DNA of 64,000 nucleotides from Boseongicola aestuarii. GTDB taxonomy: Bacteria; Pseudomonadota; Alphaproteobacteria; Rhodobacterales; Rhodobacteraceae. The stretch covers positions 434,001 to 498,000 of the forward strand of contig NZ_FXXQ01000001.1 of NCBI RefSeq assembly GCF_900184815.1. Reading direction: 5' to 3'. Position 1 is the stretch's first letter; each line of letters begins with the position of its first letter. A model generated the notes under the pieces. It worked only from the letters and a program-made list of their open reading frames with translations, did no database searches and was not told the DNA's origin. This document shows positions 1 to 8,742 of the stretch, piece by piece. Position numbers and translations under genes: made by a program.

Positions 1-2332
1 ACCCACCCGGCGCACCTGGCGCCTTTTCCCAGTTCAGTGCATCAATGCGCATCCCCAACCCCTGCAAATCCGAGGTCAGCGACAGGACCAGCGGTGCATC
101 GGGCTTGACCTCAAGCACATAATCGGCGCGCGTCTGCCCGCGCAATAGCCCGTCGGGCAATGCCAGACCGAACGCCTCCGCCGTCTCCGGTCCAAGTGCG
201 ACACGCCCGGTGATACGACTGCCCGCCGCGCGCGCGCCTTCGCCCAAAGGCTGGCGCCAATCCGCCGTAAGCCCGACGCCGTCAAGCGCGACAGGCCCCG
301 TCAGGCGAACCTCATCTTCCGAGGCCAACAGCGCCAGCGCGCGCGATGTCAATCTGCGCCCCGGCACGATCACGTCGGATGCCACGTCGCTGAACTGCCC
401 AGTTACACCGTAAGCCACCTCGTCGGCGTCAATTCCGTCCTTCAGCGGCAGCGTCACCCGCGCCGTCACATCGCCAAACCCGTCGGCCAGATCGATGCCG
501 CGCCCCGCGCGCTCCATCAGCCGCAAAGGGCGGTTGTTGGTCACCGACAAAAGCGCCGGAACCCGACCGCGCGCACGGATTTCGATCTCACCCATCGCCG
601 GGCGTTGCTCGATATCGGGCACCCGGAACGCCGACCCCGCGATGTCGACGAAATCACCCGTGCGCGCCGTCACTCCACCGCCGGTCATCAAAAGATCGAA
701 TACCTTGCCCTGAAGCACGCCCCGCCCGGACGCGTTTTCGATCCGGGGCATATCGCGCAAGAACTGAACTTCGCCTCCAGTGAAGTCAAAGGTCAGCCCC
801 AGTTCCAGTTTCTCGCCGGGTGCCTTTCGCACCGCCGCCGTGACATCGTTCAAAAGCCCGGCTTTGACATTGGACTTCAGCCAGCTGCGCGTGACAGGCG
901 CCTCGATGACAGGCCAGAACTCCAGCACCGTCGCCGTCGCGATGCTTTCGGTTCTGGCATCAAGCGAAACCGACCACCCCGCCTCACCCGCCGCAACGAA
1001 ACCGCGCGCCCGGATCGTTGCCGCGTCGCCCGCCAATGCGATCTGCGCAAGGTCAACAGCGAACGGCTCCAGCCGAAGCCGCAAATCCACCTTCGCATCC
1101 GGAAGCGAAACTGGCGCCTCAAAGACATCCGGGCGGTTCATTGCTACGTCCGAGACAAGAAACTGCCCGACAAAAGCCTCGGGCCAGCCCCCGGCGATCT
1201 CGGTCAGATAGGCGTGCCCCGTCGCCTTCGCAGCCAATGTCTCGGACGAGACCGCGATCTCGTTGAATTCGATCCGCTGGCGGGTCGGGTCAAAGTCGAA
1301 ATACGCGCGCGCCGTCTCAAAGCCGATCGGCTCGGTGCCCCCCTCGGGACTGAGCGATCCACCGGCAATCTCCAAGGCCCCCGACAACCGCGCCAAACCA
1401 TCGGTCCCGTCATATTCCGCCCGCACGGCCCCCGAAATCGGCGCATCCAGAATCCCGAGCCAGGACAGGATCGGCGACTGATCGGCAATGTCTGCGGCCG
1501 GAACATCAACAAGGCGCATCCCGACCCCGATATCCCGGCTGGGATCGTCGAACGAGAACGACAATTGCACGCCCGCCACATCGTCGGTGCCATTAAAGAC
1601 GTCCGAGGACACCGAAAGCGTCAGACCGCTCTCAAGACGGCGCAACCGCAATGAAGCATTCGTGGCCTGCCAGATCCGCCCACTGCGCGCATCTTCCAGC
1701 GTAAGCACCACGCGCTCGGCCGACACGCTCTGGATCAACCCCAACGGCCCTGCGTTCAGGGTCGCATCAAGCGCTGACACGATATCGGGCAGGCTCAATG
1801 TCTCGCCACTGGCACCTCCCGCGGCGCGAAACGCAAAGGTGCCGTCCGTCGCGCGACGCACCGTCACTTGCGCACCGACCAGATCAAGCTCCTCGGCTGC
1901 AAGCCGCCCCCGCAACAACGCACCCATCGACAAACTGGCCGAGACTCGGTTCAGCACCGCCACGCCACCACCGCCCGTGTCCCCGACCGACACGTTCGTC
2001 ATTTGCACCCTCGGTGCAAGATCGCGCCCAAGTGTCACGGCCACGTCCCCGATCCTGACCGACGCATTGGGCAGTCGCTCCGACAACGAGGCCGCGATTT
2101 CCTCGCGCAATGTCTTGGGAACCGGTACCGCGCGATCCGACAGGACAAGCCCCAGCAGAAACAGCACGATGCTGGCAAGGATCACCGTCGACACCAGCCC
2201 CTTGCCCGGACGGCCATGCCGATGGGACCGCGCAATGCGGCGTTCGGCGCGCGTGCGTCGCGCTCGGCGATCCGCATTGGACGCCGCGTCCCCGCTTTCG
2301 GGCAAAGTTTCCGGCTCGGTGTCGGTGCTCAT
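1..2332 (-). CDS. AsmA/YhdP-like protein (DUF3971 type), C-terminus cut by window edge
   Basis: The reading frame stays open from the ATG at 2332 to the left edge, so at least 777 codons are present and the C-terminus lies outside. The N-terminus is charged and Arg-rich (about 45 residues), followed by one membrane segment (VSTVILASIVLFLLGLVL) and then a long beta-rich periplasmic region. This is the plan of AsmA/YhdP-type proteins, which are thought to carry phospholipids between the two membranes of Gram-negative cells. It is divergent from bcp, with about 115 bp between the starts. The family call rests on architecture and general similarity; the exact subfamily is uncertain. Confidence 0.7.
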   Translation of the reverse strand, partial: MSTDTEPETLPESGDAASNADRRARRTRAERRIARSHRHGRPGKGLVSTVILASIVLFLLGLVLSDRAVPVPKTLREEIAASLSERLPNASVRIGDVAVTLGRDLAPRVQMTNVSVGDTGGGGVAVLNRVSASLSMGALLRGRLAAEELDLVGAQVTVRRATDGTFAFRAAGGASGETLSLPDIVSALDATLNAGPLGLIQSVSAERVVLTLEDARSGRIWQATNASLRLRRLESGLTLSVSSDVFNGTDDVAGVQLSFSFDDPSRDIGVGMRLVDVPAADIADQSPILSWLGILDAPISGAVRAEYDGTDGLARLSGALEIAGGSLSPEGGTEPIGFETARAYFDFDPTRQRIEFNEIAVSSETLAAKATGHAYLTEIAGGWPEAFVGQFLVSDVAMNRPDVFEAPVSLPDAKVDLRLRLEPFAVDLAQIALAGDAATIRARGFVAAGEAGWSVSLDARTESIATATVLEFWPVIEAPVTRSWLKSNVKAGLLNDVTAAVRKAPGEKLELGLTFDFTGGEVQFLRDMPRIENASGRGVLQGKVFDLLMTGGGVTARTGDFVDIAGSAFRVPDIEQRPAMGEIEIRARGRVPALLSVTNNRPLRLMERAGRGIDLADGFGDVTARVTLPLKDGIDADEVAYGVTGQFSDVASDVIVPGRRLTSRALALLASEDEVRLTGPVALDGVGLTADWRQPLGEGARAAGSRITGRVALGPETAEAFGLALPDGLLRGQTRADYVLEVKPDAPLVLSLTSDLQGLGMRIDALNWEKAPGAPGG

Positions 2333-2447
2333 TCGAGGTTTTCGGTCTTTTCGTACCTGATCCTCTGTATTCTCTGCCGAACCGCGCTAAAACCCAACAG
2401 GCATTCGTGCAGAAATCCGGTCAAAATATCGAAAAAGGAACAGCCCC

Positions 2448-2909
2448 ATGTCGATTGAAGGAAAAACCGCCCCCGACTTCACCCTTCCGCGCGACGGCGG
2501 CGGTGAGCTTACCCTCTCCTCGCTGCGCCCCTCCAAGGTCGTGCTCTACTTCTACCCCAAGGACGACACCGGCGGATGCACCAAAGAAGCGCTTGGCTTC
2601 ACCGAAGTTAAAGCCGCGTTTGAGGCCGCAGGCGCAGTCGTGGTCGGTATCTCGAAAGACACCGCCACCAAGCACGACAAGTTCATCGCCAAGCACGAGC
2701 TCGACGTGATCCTCGTGTCCGACGCCGAAAGCGACGTCTGCGAAACCTACGGGACATGGGTCGAAAAACAGATGTACGGCAAAAAGTACTTCGGTATCGA
2801 ACGCGCGACATTCCTCATTGATGGCCAGGGCAAAGTGATCCGTGAATGGCGCAAGGTCAAAGTCCCCGGCCACGTCGATGAGGTCCTCGCCGCGGTGCAG
2901 GACACGTAA
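2448..2909 (+). CDS. bcp: Peroxiredoxin, Bcp/PrxQ family (thioredoxin-dependent thiol peroxidase)
   Basis: A 153-residue cytoplasmic peroxidase that would reduce H2O2 and organic peroxides, with thioredoxin as usual donor. The peroxidatic cysteine is Cys44 in the motif FYPKDDTGGCTKEA, and the length is normal for the family. E. coli Bcp has a second Cys five residues later; here that position (49) is Leu, so the enzyme either works as a 1-Cys peroxiredoxin or uses the only other cysteine, in SDVCETYG near residue 98. AAAAGGAACAG lies in front of the ATG. The DUF455 gene follows 5 bp later, suggesting co-transcription. Confidence 0.93.
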   Translation: MSIEGKTAPDFTLPRDGGGELTLSSLRPSKVVLYFYPKDDTGGCTKEALGFTEVKAAFEAAGAVVVGISKDTATKHDKFIAKHELDVILVSDAESDVCETYGTWVEKQMYGKKYFGIERATFLIDGQGKVIREWRKVKVPGHVDEVLAAVQDT

Positions 2910-2914
2910 GGCCG

Positions 2915-3733
2915 GTGTCGGAAGCCACCACACTGGCCAACATGGCCGTCGAGGTTCTGAACACCGCCGACGGCCGCGCCAAGACCGCGATCAGCCGCGC
3001 CCACGCAGCGCGCTGGGCGCAGGCGCGCGCCGATGGCAAGGATATCGCCGTCGGTCAGGCCACTCCGCCTGACATGCCCGCGCGCCCCGACAAGCCCGAA
3101 CTACTGTCGCCTCGCGACGTGCCACGCCGCAAACCCGGCACCCCCGAGGGGCGGATCGCCCTTTTGCATGCGGTCGCGCATATCGAACTCAACGCCGTCG
3201 ACCTGCACTGGGATCTGATCGCGCGGTTTACCCATGTGCCGATGCCGCCCGGCTTTTATGACGACTGGGTCAAGGCAGCGGACGAAGAATCAAAACATTT
3301 CAACCTCGTATCGGACAGCCTTGAAGCGATGGGCAGCCATTACGGCGCGCTATCCGCCCATGCCGGGATGTGGCGCGCCGCGACCGACACTCGTGATGAC
3401 ATCATGGGCCGTCTCGCCGTCGTGCCCATGGTGCTGGAAGCCCGCGGCCTCGATGTGACGCCGGGCATGATCGAGGTGTTTCGCAAGGCAAAGGCCGACG
3501 ATGCCGTGGCCGCCCTTCAGACCATCTACGGCGAGGAAGTCGCCCATGTCGCCTATGGTTCCAAATGGTTCCATTTCCTGTGTGGCCGCGACGGCCTCGA
3601 TCCGAAACCGACCTTTCACGGACTGGTCAGGCGCTATTTCCATGCCACCCTGAAGCCGCCGTTCAACGAAGAGAAACGCGCCGAAGCCGGGATCCCGCCG
3701 GATTTTTACTGGCCCTTAACGGAATCTTCGTGA
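2915..3733 (+). CDS. DUF455 family ferritin-like (MiaE-type fold) protein
   Basis: 272 residues from a GTG start only 5 bp after bcp, so the two are probably translated from one mRNA. The DUF455 signature (LLHAVAHIELNAVDLHWD) is clear. The carboxylate/histidine pattern of a four-helix diiron protein is visible: Glu91, Glu125-x-x-His128, Glu175 and Glu208-x-x-His211. The family has no settled function as far as I know; a diiron oxidase, hydroxylase or peroxide-related role is an inference from the metal motif and from the peroxiredoxin neighbour. Confidence 0.85.
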   Translation: MSEATTLANMAVEVLNTADGRAKTAISRAHAARWAQARADGKDIAVGQATPPDMPARPDKPELLSPRDVPRRKPGTPEGRIALLHAVAHIELNAVDLHWDLIARFTHVPMPPGFYDDWVKAADEESKHFNLVSDSLEAMGSHYGALSAHAGMWRAATDTRDDIMGRLAVVPMVLEARGLDVTPGMIEVFRKAKADDAVAALQTIYGEEVAHVAYGSKWFHFLCGRDGLDPKPTFHGLVRRYFHATLKPPFNEEKRAEAGIPPDFYWPLTESS

Positions 3734-3896
3734 TTCTCGGCGGTATCCTGCCGAACGTGACCCCGATCCCGGCGCGCCGCCGGGTCACTCGCCTGCGCGC
3801 TTGCCAGAGTTTTCCACAGCCGTTAACACCGTCCCACTGGCCAGCGTTTTGGCGAAAACGACGCCGGGACGGGGCAACGACGACAGGACGGCCAGA

Positions 3897-5219
3897 GTGA
3901 TCAACAGCTTTGCACACAAAATGCACCTTTTGCTCGAGCGTGCAATTCCCGAACAACGACTGTTCTTGCGCTCAGATACCGAAACCCGCTTCATACGCCT
4001 CTCTCCTTTTACGCAATTTGTCGGCCTGACCGGCTCTGCGCTTCTGGTGGGCTGGACAATCATTTCGTCGGCCATCTTGTTGATGCAAAGCCTCGGCGCC
4101 GGTGATCTGCGCGAACAGGCGCTGCGCGAACAGGCGATCTACGAAGGCCGGCTGAACACACTGGCCGCCGAACGCGACGCCCGCGCCACCGAAGCCTCCG
4201 AGGCGCAGGCGCGCTTTGCGGTTGCCCTGTCTGAAGTCTCGGCCATGCAGTCACGGCTCTTGCGCACCGAAGACCGCGCCAAGGAACTGGCCACCGGCAT
4301 CGACGTCATTCAGACCACCCTGCGCACGATCATGCAGGAACGCGACGCCGAACGCGCCAAGAACGAAGCTCTGGTCGAACGCATCGCCGAAACCGAAGCC
4401 GCCAGCCCCGAAGTCACCCGCATGAGCGATCTCGAAACCACGCTCGATTTCCTCAGCGCAGCCCTTGGCGATATCGCGGTCGAACGTGACGAAATGCAGA
4501 TGTATGTCGCCGAAGCCGAAACCGCGCTGGACCGTGTGGCGATGGATATCCGCCTCGCCGACGAGCGCAACGAACGTATCTTCAGCCAGATCGAAGAGGC
4601 CGTCGAAACCTCGCTCAAGCCCATCGACACCATGTTCTCGTCCGTCGGCCTGCCGACCGACAGCATTCTCGATCAGGTGCGCCGCAGCTACTCCGGTCAG
4701 GGCGGCCCCCTGACGCCGATCCGCTTCACCACGTCCGGCGACACTGAAGTCGATTCCACGACCGAGCGCGCCAACGACGTCCTCGCACGCCTCGACGAAC
4801 TCAACCTCTACCGCATCGCAGCCGAGAAACTGCCTTTCGGCTTTCCCGTGCGCGGCTCCTACCGCAGCACCAGCGGCTTCGGGCCGCGTTGGGGACGGAT
4901 GCACGAGGGTCACGACTGGGCCGGCTCGCGCGGTACGCCGATCCACGCTACAGCCGATGGCACGGTGACCCACGCAGGTCGTCAGGGCGCCTACGGCAAC
5001 CTGATCAAGATCAGGCACGACTTCGGATTCGAGACGCGATACGCCCATTTGTCGAAAATCCGCGTCGAAGTTGGCCAAAGGGTCTCGCGCGGAGAGCGCA
5101 TCGGTGATATGGGCAATACCGGACGGTCGACGGGCACACACCTTCACTACGAGGTGCGCGTCGGCGGCACAGCCACCAACCCATTGAAATACATCAAGGC
5201 AGCAAGAGATGTTTTCTAA
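3897..5219 (+). CDS. M23 family murein endopeptidase with DUF5930-type N-terminal region
   Basis: 440 residues from the GTG at 3897; AGGACGG about 8 nt upstream supports this start over a TTG at 3801, which would add 32 poorly conserved residues. A short cytoplasmic head and one membrane segment (about 39-63) are followed by a long coiled coil (about 80-240) and a C-terminal LytM domain. Zinc and catalytic residues are His336 and Asp340 (HEGHDWAG), His384 (YAHLS), and His415/His417 (THLHYE), so it looks active. It probably cleaves peptidoglycan cross-links in the periplasm. Its end overlaps the bactofilin start by 11 bp, a pairing that suggests localised cell-wall remodelling. Confidence 0.88.
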   Translation: MINSFAHKMHLLLERAIPEQRLFLRSDTETRFIRLSPFTQFVGLTGSALLVGWTIISSAILLMQSLGAGDLREQALREQAIYEGRLNTLAAERDARATEASEAQARFAVALSEVSAMQSRLLRTEDRAKELATGIDVIQTTLRTIMQERDAERAKNEALVERIAETEAASPEVTRMSDLETTLDFLSAALGDIAVERDEMQMYVAEAETALDRVAMDIRLADERNERIFSQIEEAVETSLKPIDTMFSSVGLPTDSILDQVRRSYSGQGGPLTPIRFTTSGDTEVDSTTERANDVLARLDELNLYRIAAEKLPFGFPVRGSYRSTSGFGPRWGRMHEGHDWAGSRGTPIHATADGTVTHAGRQGAYGNLIKIRHDFGFETRYAHLSKIRVEVGQRVSRGERIGDMGNTGRSTGTHLHYEVRVGGTATNPLKYIKAARDVF

Positions 5220-5727
5220 AAGCAAGATAAACGAGCCGGGCCCCAAAGCGGACACTCCGGCAGACACTGAAAAAAAGGCCCCCGACATGAATCAACCAAA
5301 ACCCGGTACAGACTTCACCTCGTCGACCCCCAAGGCGAAGCCCCCTGCATCCGTGCTTTCGGCTGATCTGAACATCACCGGTGACATCAAGACCACCGGC
5401 GACATCCAGATCGAAGGCAAAGTCGAAGGAGACATCCGCGCGCACCTTCTGACCGTTGGCGAAGGCGCCACCGTCAATGGCGAGTGCATTGCCGATGACG
5501 TCGTGGTCAATGGCCGTGTCATCGGTAAGGTCCGTGGCCTGAAAGTCCGCCTCACATCGACCGCCCGCGTCGAAGGCGACATCATTCACAAGACAATCGC
5601 GATCGAAAGCGGTGCCCACTTCGAAGGCTCCGTCCAGCGTCAGGAAGACCCCCTGAGCGGCGCCAAGGGTGGCATGTCCGCCCCCAAGCCAGCAGCGGCT
5701 CCGTCGTCGTCTGACAGCAAAAGCTAA
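5209..5727 (+). CDS. Bactofilin (polymer-forming cytoskeletal protein)
   Basis: 172 residues. A disordered Lys/Pro-rich head of about 45 residues is followed by the right-handed beta-helix core, with repeated short turns such as GDIKTTGDIQIEGKVEGDI and GRVIGKVRG, and then a disordered Pro/Ser tail. Bactofilins assemble without nucleotide into membrane-bound filaments and often recruit cell-wall enzymes. The overlap with the upstream M23 peptidase gene implies translational coupling, and the two products may act together. A strong intrinsic terminator follows at 5749. Confidence 0.92.
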   Translation: MFSKSKINEPGPKADTPADTEKKAPDMNQPKPGTDFTSSTPKAKPPASVLSADLNITGDIKTTGDIQIEGKVEGDIRAHLLTVGEGATVNGECIADDVVVNGRVIGKVRGLKVRLTSTARVEGDIIHKTIAIESGAHFEGSVQRQEDPLSGAKGGMSAPKPAAAPSSSDSKS

Positions 5728-5748
5728 GCCCGAATAGACTTCGGCCCA

Positions 5749-5780
5749 AAAGCCCGTCGCAAATCGCGGCGGGCTTTTTT
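5749..5780 (+). terminator. Intrinsic terminator after bactofilin
   Basis: A 12-bp stem (AAAGCCCGTCGC pairing with GCGGCGGGCTTT, one G-U pair) with a 5-nt loop is followed by a run of T. It closes the M23-bactofilin transcription unit. Confidence 0.88.
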
Positions 5781-5853
5781 GTTGGAACAAATGCTCAAGG
5801 CGGAATGATCTCCGCTCGCCAAGCAACCACCGCCAAAGATATCTGCGAAAATC

Positions 5854-6732
5854 TCAGGCCCGCCCTCGGAGACGTTCGAACAAGACAGCATTGCTGAGCC
5901 CGCCCTTGCCGGCCTCGATAGCCTCGGTGGCGTACGTGCCCATGATTTCTACAAAGCGTGCGTCAATTTCCGCATCCCGCATCACCGCGGCAAGCTGTTT
6001 CATCGATCCCGCGCTCGTCTCAAGCGTATTGAGCTCGGTCTCGTAGGAACCGCTCGCAATCATCTTCACGGATCGCTCCATGACACCGCTCAAAACCGGC
6101 ATCAAAGATGTGCCAATGGCGCTAAATTTTTCGAGAGGGATTCCTTCCGCATCGCATATCGCCGCGCCGTTCAGAACACCGAAAAGGAAGCTGAAATAAA
6201 GCGAGATAAGCGCAGTATTCAGGGCGGCGGCAGTTCCGGGGTCATCACCCACCCGAATGGCAGACCCTCCAATGGCCTTCGCAATCGGATCGCAGCGCTC
6301 AAACGTCGCTTCGTCCCCACCGAACAGGACGAGCAGACCATCCGTGCCGATATCCTTGGGAAACCCCATGATAGCGCCATCAAGGTAGCGCGCACCGACA
6401 CCCGACGCCCAGCTGGACGCGTCTCGTGCCTGCGTCGGCGTCCCCGTCGAAAGTTGCACGAGGGTTTTTCCGGCAATCCGTTTCTCGATCGTTGTCGTTT
6501 TCAGCACCTCATTCATGGCTGCGTAATCGTTGAGGCAGACGACGATCACGTCGCTGGCGTCCACTGCGTCCTCAACGGACGACGCCACTTTCGCGGGGCT
6601 GTCGTTGAAAGCCTGCGCTCTTGAGGGATTTCTGTTCCAAACAGTTGTGTCCAACCCTGCGGACACCGTCGCCCTTGCGAGCGCCGAGCCCATCAGACCA
6701 AGCCCAAGAACCGAGACATTGCCTACTACCAT
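5854..6732 (-). CDS. NAD(P)-dependent dehydrogenase, imine reductase / 3-hydroxyisobutyrate dehydrogenase-like
   Basis: 292 residues. The start at 6732 is chosen because GAGGAGAA lies just upstream; the frame continues 15 codons further without support. A Rossmann nucleotide-binding loop (GLGLMG, residues 10-15) is followed by VWNRNPSRA, whose Arg suggests NADP preference. A helical C-terminal domain gives the beta-hydroxyacid dehydrogenase architecture. The segment LDGAIMGFPKDIGT resembles the central motif of imine reductases rather than the catalytic Lys motif of true HIBADH enzymes. Substrate unknown. It stands alone, with convergent bactofilin on one side. Confidence 0.78.
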   Translation of the reverse strand: MVVGNVSVLGLGLMGSALARATVSAGLDTTVWNRNPSRAQAFNDSPAKVASSVEDAVDASDVIVVCLNDYAAMNEVLKTTTIEKRIAGKTLVQLSTGTPTQARDASSWASGVGARYLDGAIMGFPKDIGTDGLLVLFGGDEATFERCDPIAKAIGGSAIRVGDDPGTAAALNTALISLYFSFLFGVLNGAAICDAEGIPLEKFSAIGTSLMPVLSGVMERSVKMIASGSYETELNTLETSAGSMKQLAAVMRDAEIDARFVEIMGTYATEAIEAGKGGLSNAVLFERLRGRA

Positions 6733-6871
6733 TTTCGTTCTCCTCGAAAGGCAGCTTACTGGCCTGCCGCAAATCAAGACAATCGCCTATCGAAGTTGAA
6801 AATGAGCTCTCGATCCATTCTTCATCGAACTTCGAACGGCAATTTCGTCCGCAAAGCAGCCACCCAGCCGC

Positions 6872-7657
6872 TCAGACAGGATGATACAACGCCCGCCGAT
6901 ACAGGTGCCAGGTCGCGTGCCCCAGCACCGGCAGCACCACGAACAACCCCAAAAACAACGGCAGCATTGCCACAAATAACAGTCCCGCAATCACAAATGC
7001 CCAGGCCCCCAGCACGGCCTTGTTCCTTGAAACCGTCCTGAGGCTCACCAGCATCGCCGTGACGAAATCGATCTCCTTGTCCACCAAAAGCGGCAAAGAC
7101 ATCACCGAAACCCCATAGACCAGAAACGCCACCGCAGCCCCGACGACCGTTTGCATAGCAATCATCGCCAACCCGTTCGCCGTGAAATAGATCTCGTACG
7201 ACGTGCTGACGTTCGTCAAAGCCGACATGCCAAAGAACATAGCAAACGTCATATGGGCGAAAAAGCTCCAGAACAGAAAGATCAGTGTCAAAATCACCCC
7301 GATCCACGGCAGCTGCCGGGTGCGCTCGCGCCAGACCACGGTCAAGATCTCGTGCCGATCCAAAGGCTCACCCGCCTCGATCCGGCGGCTGACCTCGTAA
7401 AGCCCAACAGCCGCAAAAGGCGCGACCAGCGGAAAGCCAAGCGCAAAAGCAAGCGTCCAGATGAACGTCCCAGCCCCAAGCCAGAACAGCCCCAACCCCG
7501 TGGCCACATAAAACGCACTAAAGGCCAGCCCGAACCCCGGCGCGGCACGAAAATCGTAAAGCCCCGCCTTCAGCGACACCCAAAGCTCGACAAAAGTCAC
7601 GCGCCCGATCTCCGGGACCGGTGAGGCCTCCAAACGCTCCATATTCGTGTCCGTCAT
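6872..7657 (-). CDS. DUF2189 family integral membrane protein
   Basis: 261 residues. AGGGGAGG five bases before the ATG at 7657 fixes the start; a GTG two codons earlier is also possible. Several hydrophobic segments (for example GLAFSAFYVATGLGLFWLGAG, FALGFPLVAPFAAVGLYEVSRR, LPLLVDKEIDFVTAM) match the DUF2189 family, which has about six membrane spans and no assigned function. The charged LPLLVDKEIDF stretch near the C-terminus is the recognisable family feature. Same strand as the GNAT gene upstream, about 40 bp away, so the two may be co-transcribed. Confidence 0.8.
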   Translation of the reverse strand: MTDTNMERLEASPVPEIGRVTFVELWVSLKAGLYDFRAAPGFGLAFSAFYVATGLGLFWLGAGTFIWTLAFALGFPLVAPFAAVGLYEVSRRIEAGEPLDRHEILTVVWRERTRQLPWIGVILTLIFLFWSFFAHMTFAMFFGMSALTNVSTSYEIYFTANGLAMIAMQTVVGAAVAFLVYGVSVMSLPLLVDKEIDFVTAMLVSLRTVSRNKAVLGAWAFVIAGLLFVAMLPLFLGLFVVLPVLGHATWHLYRRALYHPV

Positions 7658-7699
7658 CCGCACCTCCCCTTCACGCTCGGAAGGACGCCAAAAGTCATC

Positions 7700-8506
7700 C
7701 TACTTGGTCACGCGCGCACTCGAAAACTGCGCCGGATCCATTCCATAGTAACTACACCACTTCCCCGGCACCATATCCAGCTTCGCACAAAGCGCCATAG
7801 ACCCCTCATTCTCGGCACGAACGCCCGTGATGAACTTCGAGAATCCGTTATCCTCGTGCATCGCAACCATCGCGCGCGCGCCCAGGGCCAAGGCGAGTTT
7901 GCGACCCTGCCAATCAGGCAAGGTTGACAGCATCCCCCAGAACGCGCTGTCGGCGCGCCGCGAGCCGACATGAAAGGTCTCGATAGAGGCCGCACAGGAT
8001 ATCGCACGCCCGGTTGCCCTCTCCCGCGCCAGAAGAAAGACGCCTTTCCGCGCAGCGCCGCGCAACACTGCCTCCGGCGGAGGCAGAACACCCCCCGCGC
8101 CTGCGACCTCGGCAAAATCATCCAAATCCGCCTCGGGGCTGTCCGGCCCGAGGCGCGACACCAACACATCGTCACCAATCGCGTATTTAGACAGATTGCC
8201 CCGCGCGCGTGAAACCGAGTCACCCTCGGACACGACATACTCAAAGCGATCCGCCCGATATCCCGCGCGCAACACAGACGCCTTCACCGTATCCGCCGCA
8301 GCGTTCGCAATCCAATAGGCCGGGCTCGCGCCCTGTACTTCAATCAGATCGAGAAACCTCTGAACCCCTCCCGTCTCGAAATCTGCAAGCGCAACAAATC
8401 GGCCGTACCACGCGAAATCCGGATCATCCTGCACGACGCGAAAAAGCGCCATCGCGCGGCGTGTCATCCGTTGCACGTCGGGCGGTCCATAGAATTTACC
8501 CTGCAT
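7700..8506 (-). CDS. GNAT-type N-acetyltransferase
   Basis: 268 residues starting at an ATG preceded by GGGAGGGGG. The C-terminal half carries a GNAT-like segment (LPDWQGRKLALALGARAM, then NGFSKFITGVRAENEGSMALCAKLDM), in which the QGRK-type loop would bind the acetyl-CoA pyrophosphate. The N-terminal half is less recognisable. It probably transfers an acetyl group to an unknown small molecule or protein. No neighbour hints at the substrate. Confidence 0.68.
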   Translation of the reverse strand: MQGKFYGPPDVQRMTRRAMALFRVVQDDPDFAWYGRFVALADFETGGVQRFLDLIEVQGASPAYWIANAAADTVKASVLRAGYRADRFEYVVSEGDSVSRARGNLSKYAIGDDVLVSRLGPDSPEADLDDFAEVAGAGGVLPPPEAVLRGAARKGVFLLARERATGRAISCAASIETFHVGSRRADSAFWGMLSTLPDWQGRKLALALGARAMVAMHEDNGFSKFITGVRAENEGSMALCAKLDMVPGKWCSYYGMDPAQFSSARVTK

Positions 8507-8742
8507 CCGGCCCCCTCCCGATGTTCAGGCTGCACAGCAATCCGGCCCGAAATCAAGCTGCGCGCCCGCGAGCCCTGTTAACGGTTGCGCGCCGCGGGTT
8601 TCCACCGAACGGTCGCACCGACGCAATACGGACGCTTAAGAACGCCTCGTAAGTCATTGATCTTCAGAAAGGTTAACGCGAGACACTAAGTCGCGGCGCT
8701 GAGGAAGATGCCCCACCCGGCGCACGCAACCTTCAGAAAAGA

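Noticed and set aside
605-1654. Plus-strand frames of up to 349 codons across the AsmA-like gene
   Set aside because: They are antisense to a continuous minus-strand gene, are extremely Arg/Pro-rich and resemble no protein. Typical of high-GC coding DNA.
8507-8742. Possible gene or RNA in the 236-bp gap between the GNAT gene and prfB
   Set aside because: No frame with a start and ribosome-binding site, no stable hairpin and no tRNA seen. A 14-bp match to the left edge of the window looks like chance.
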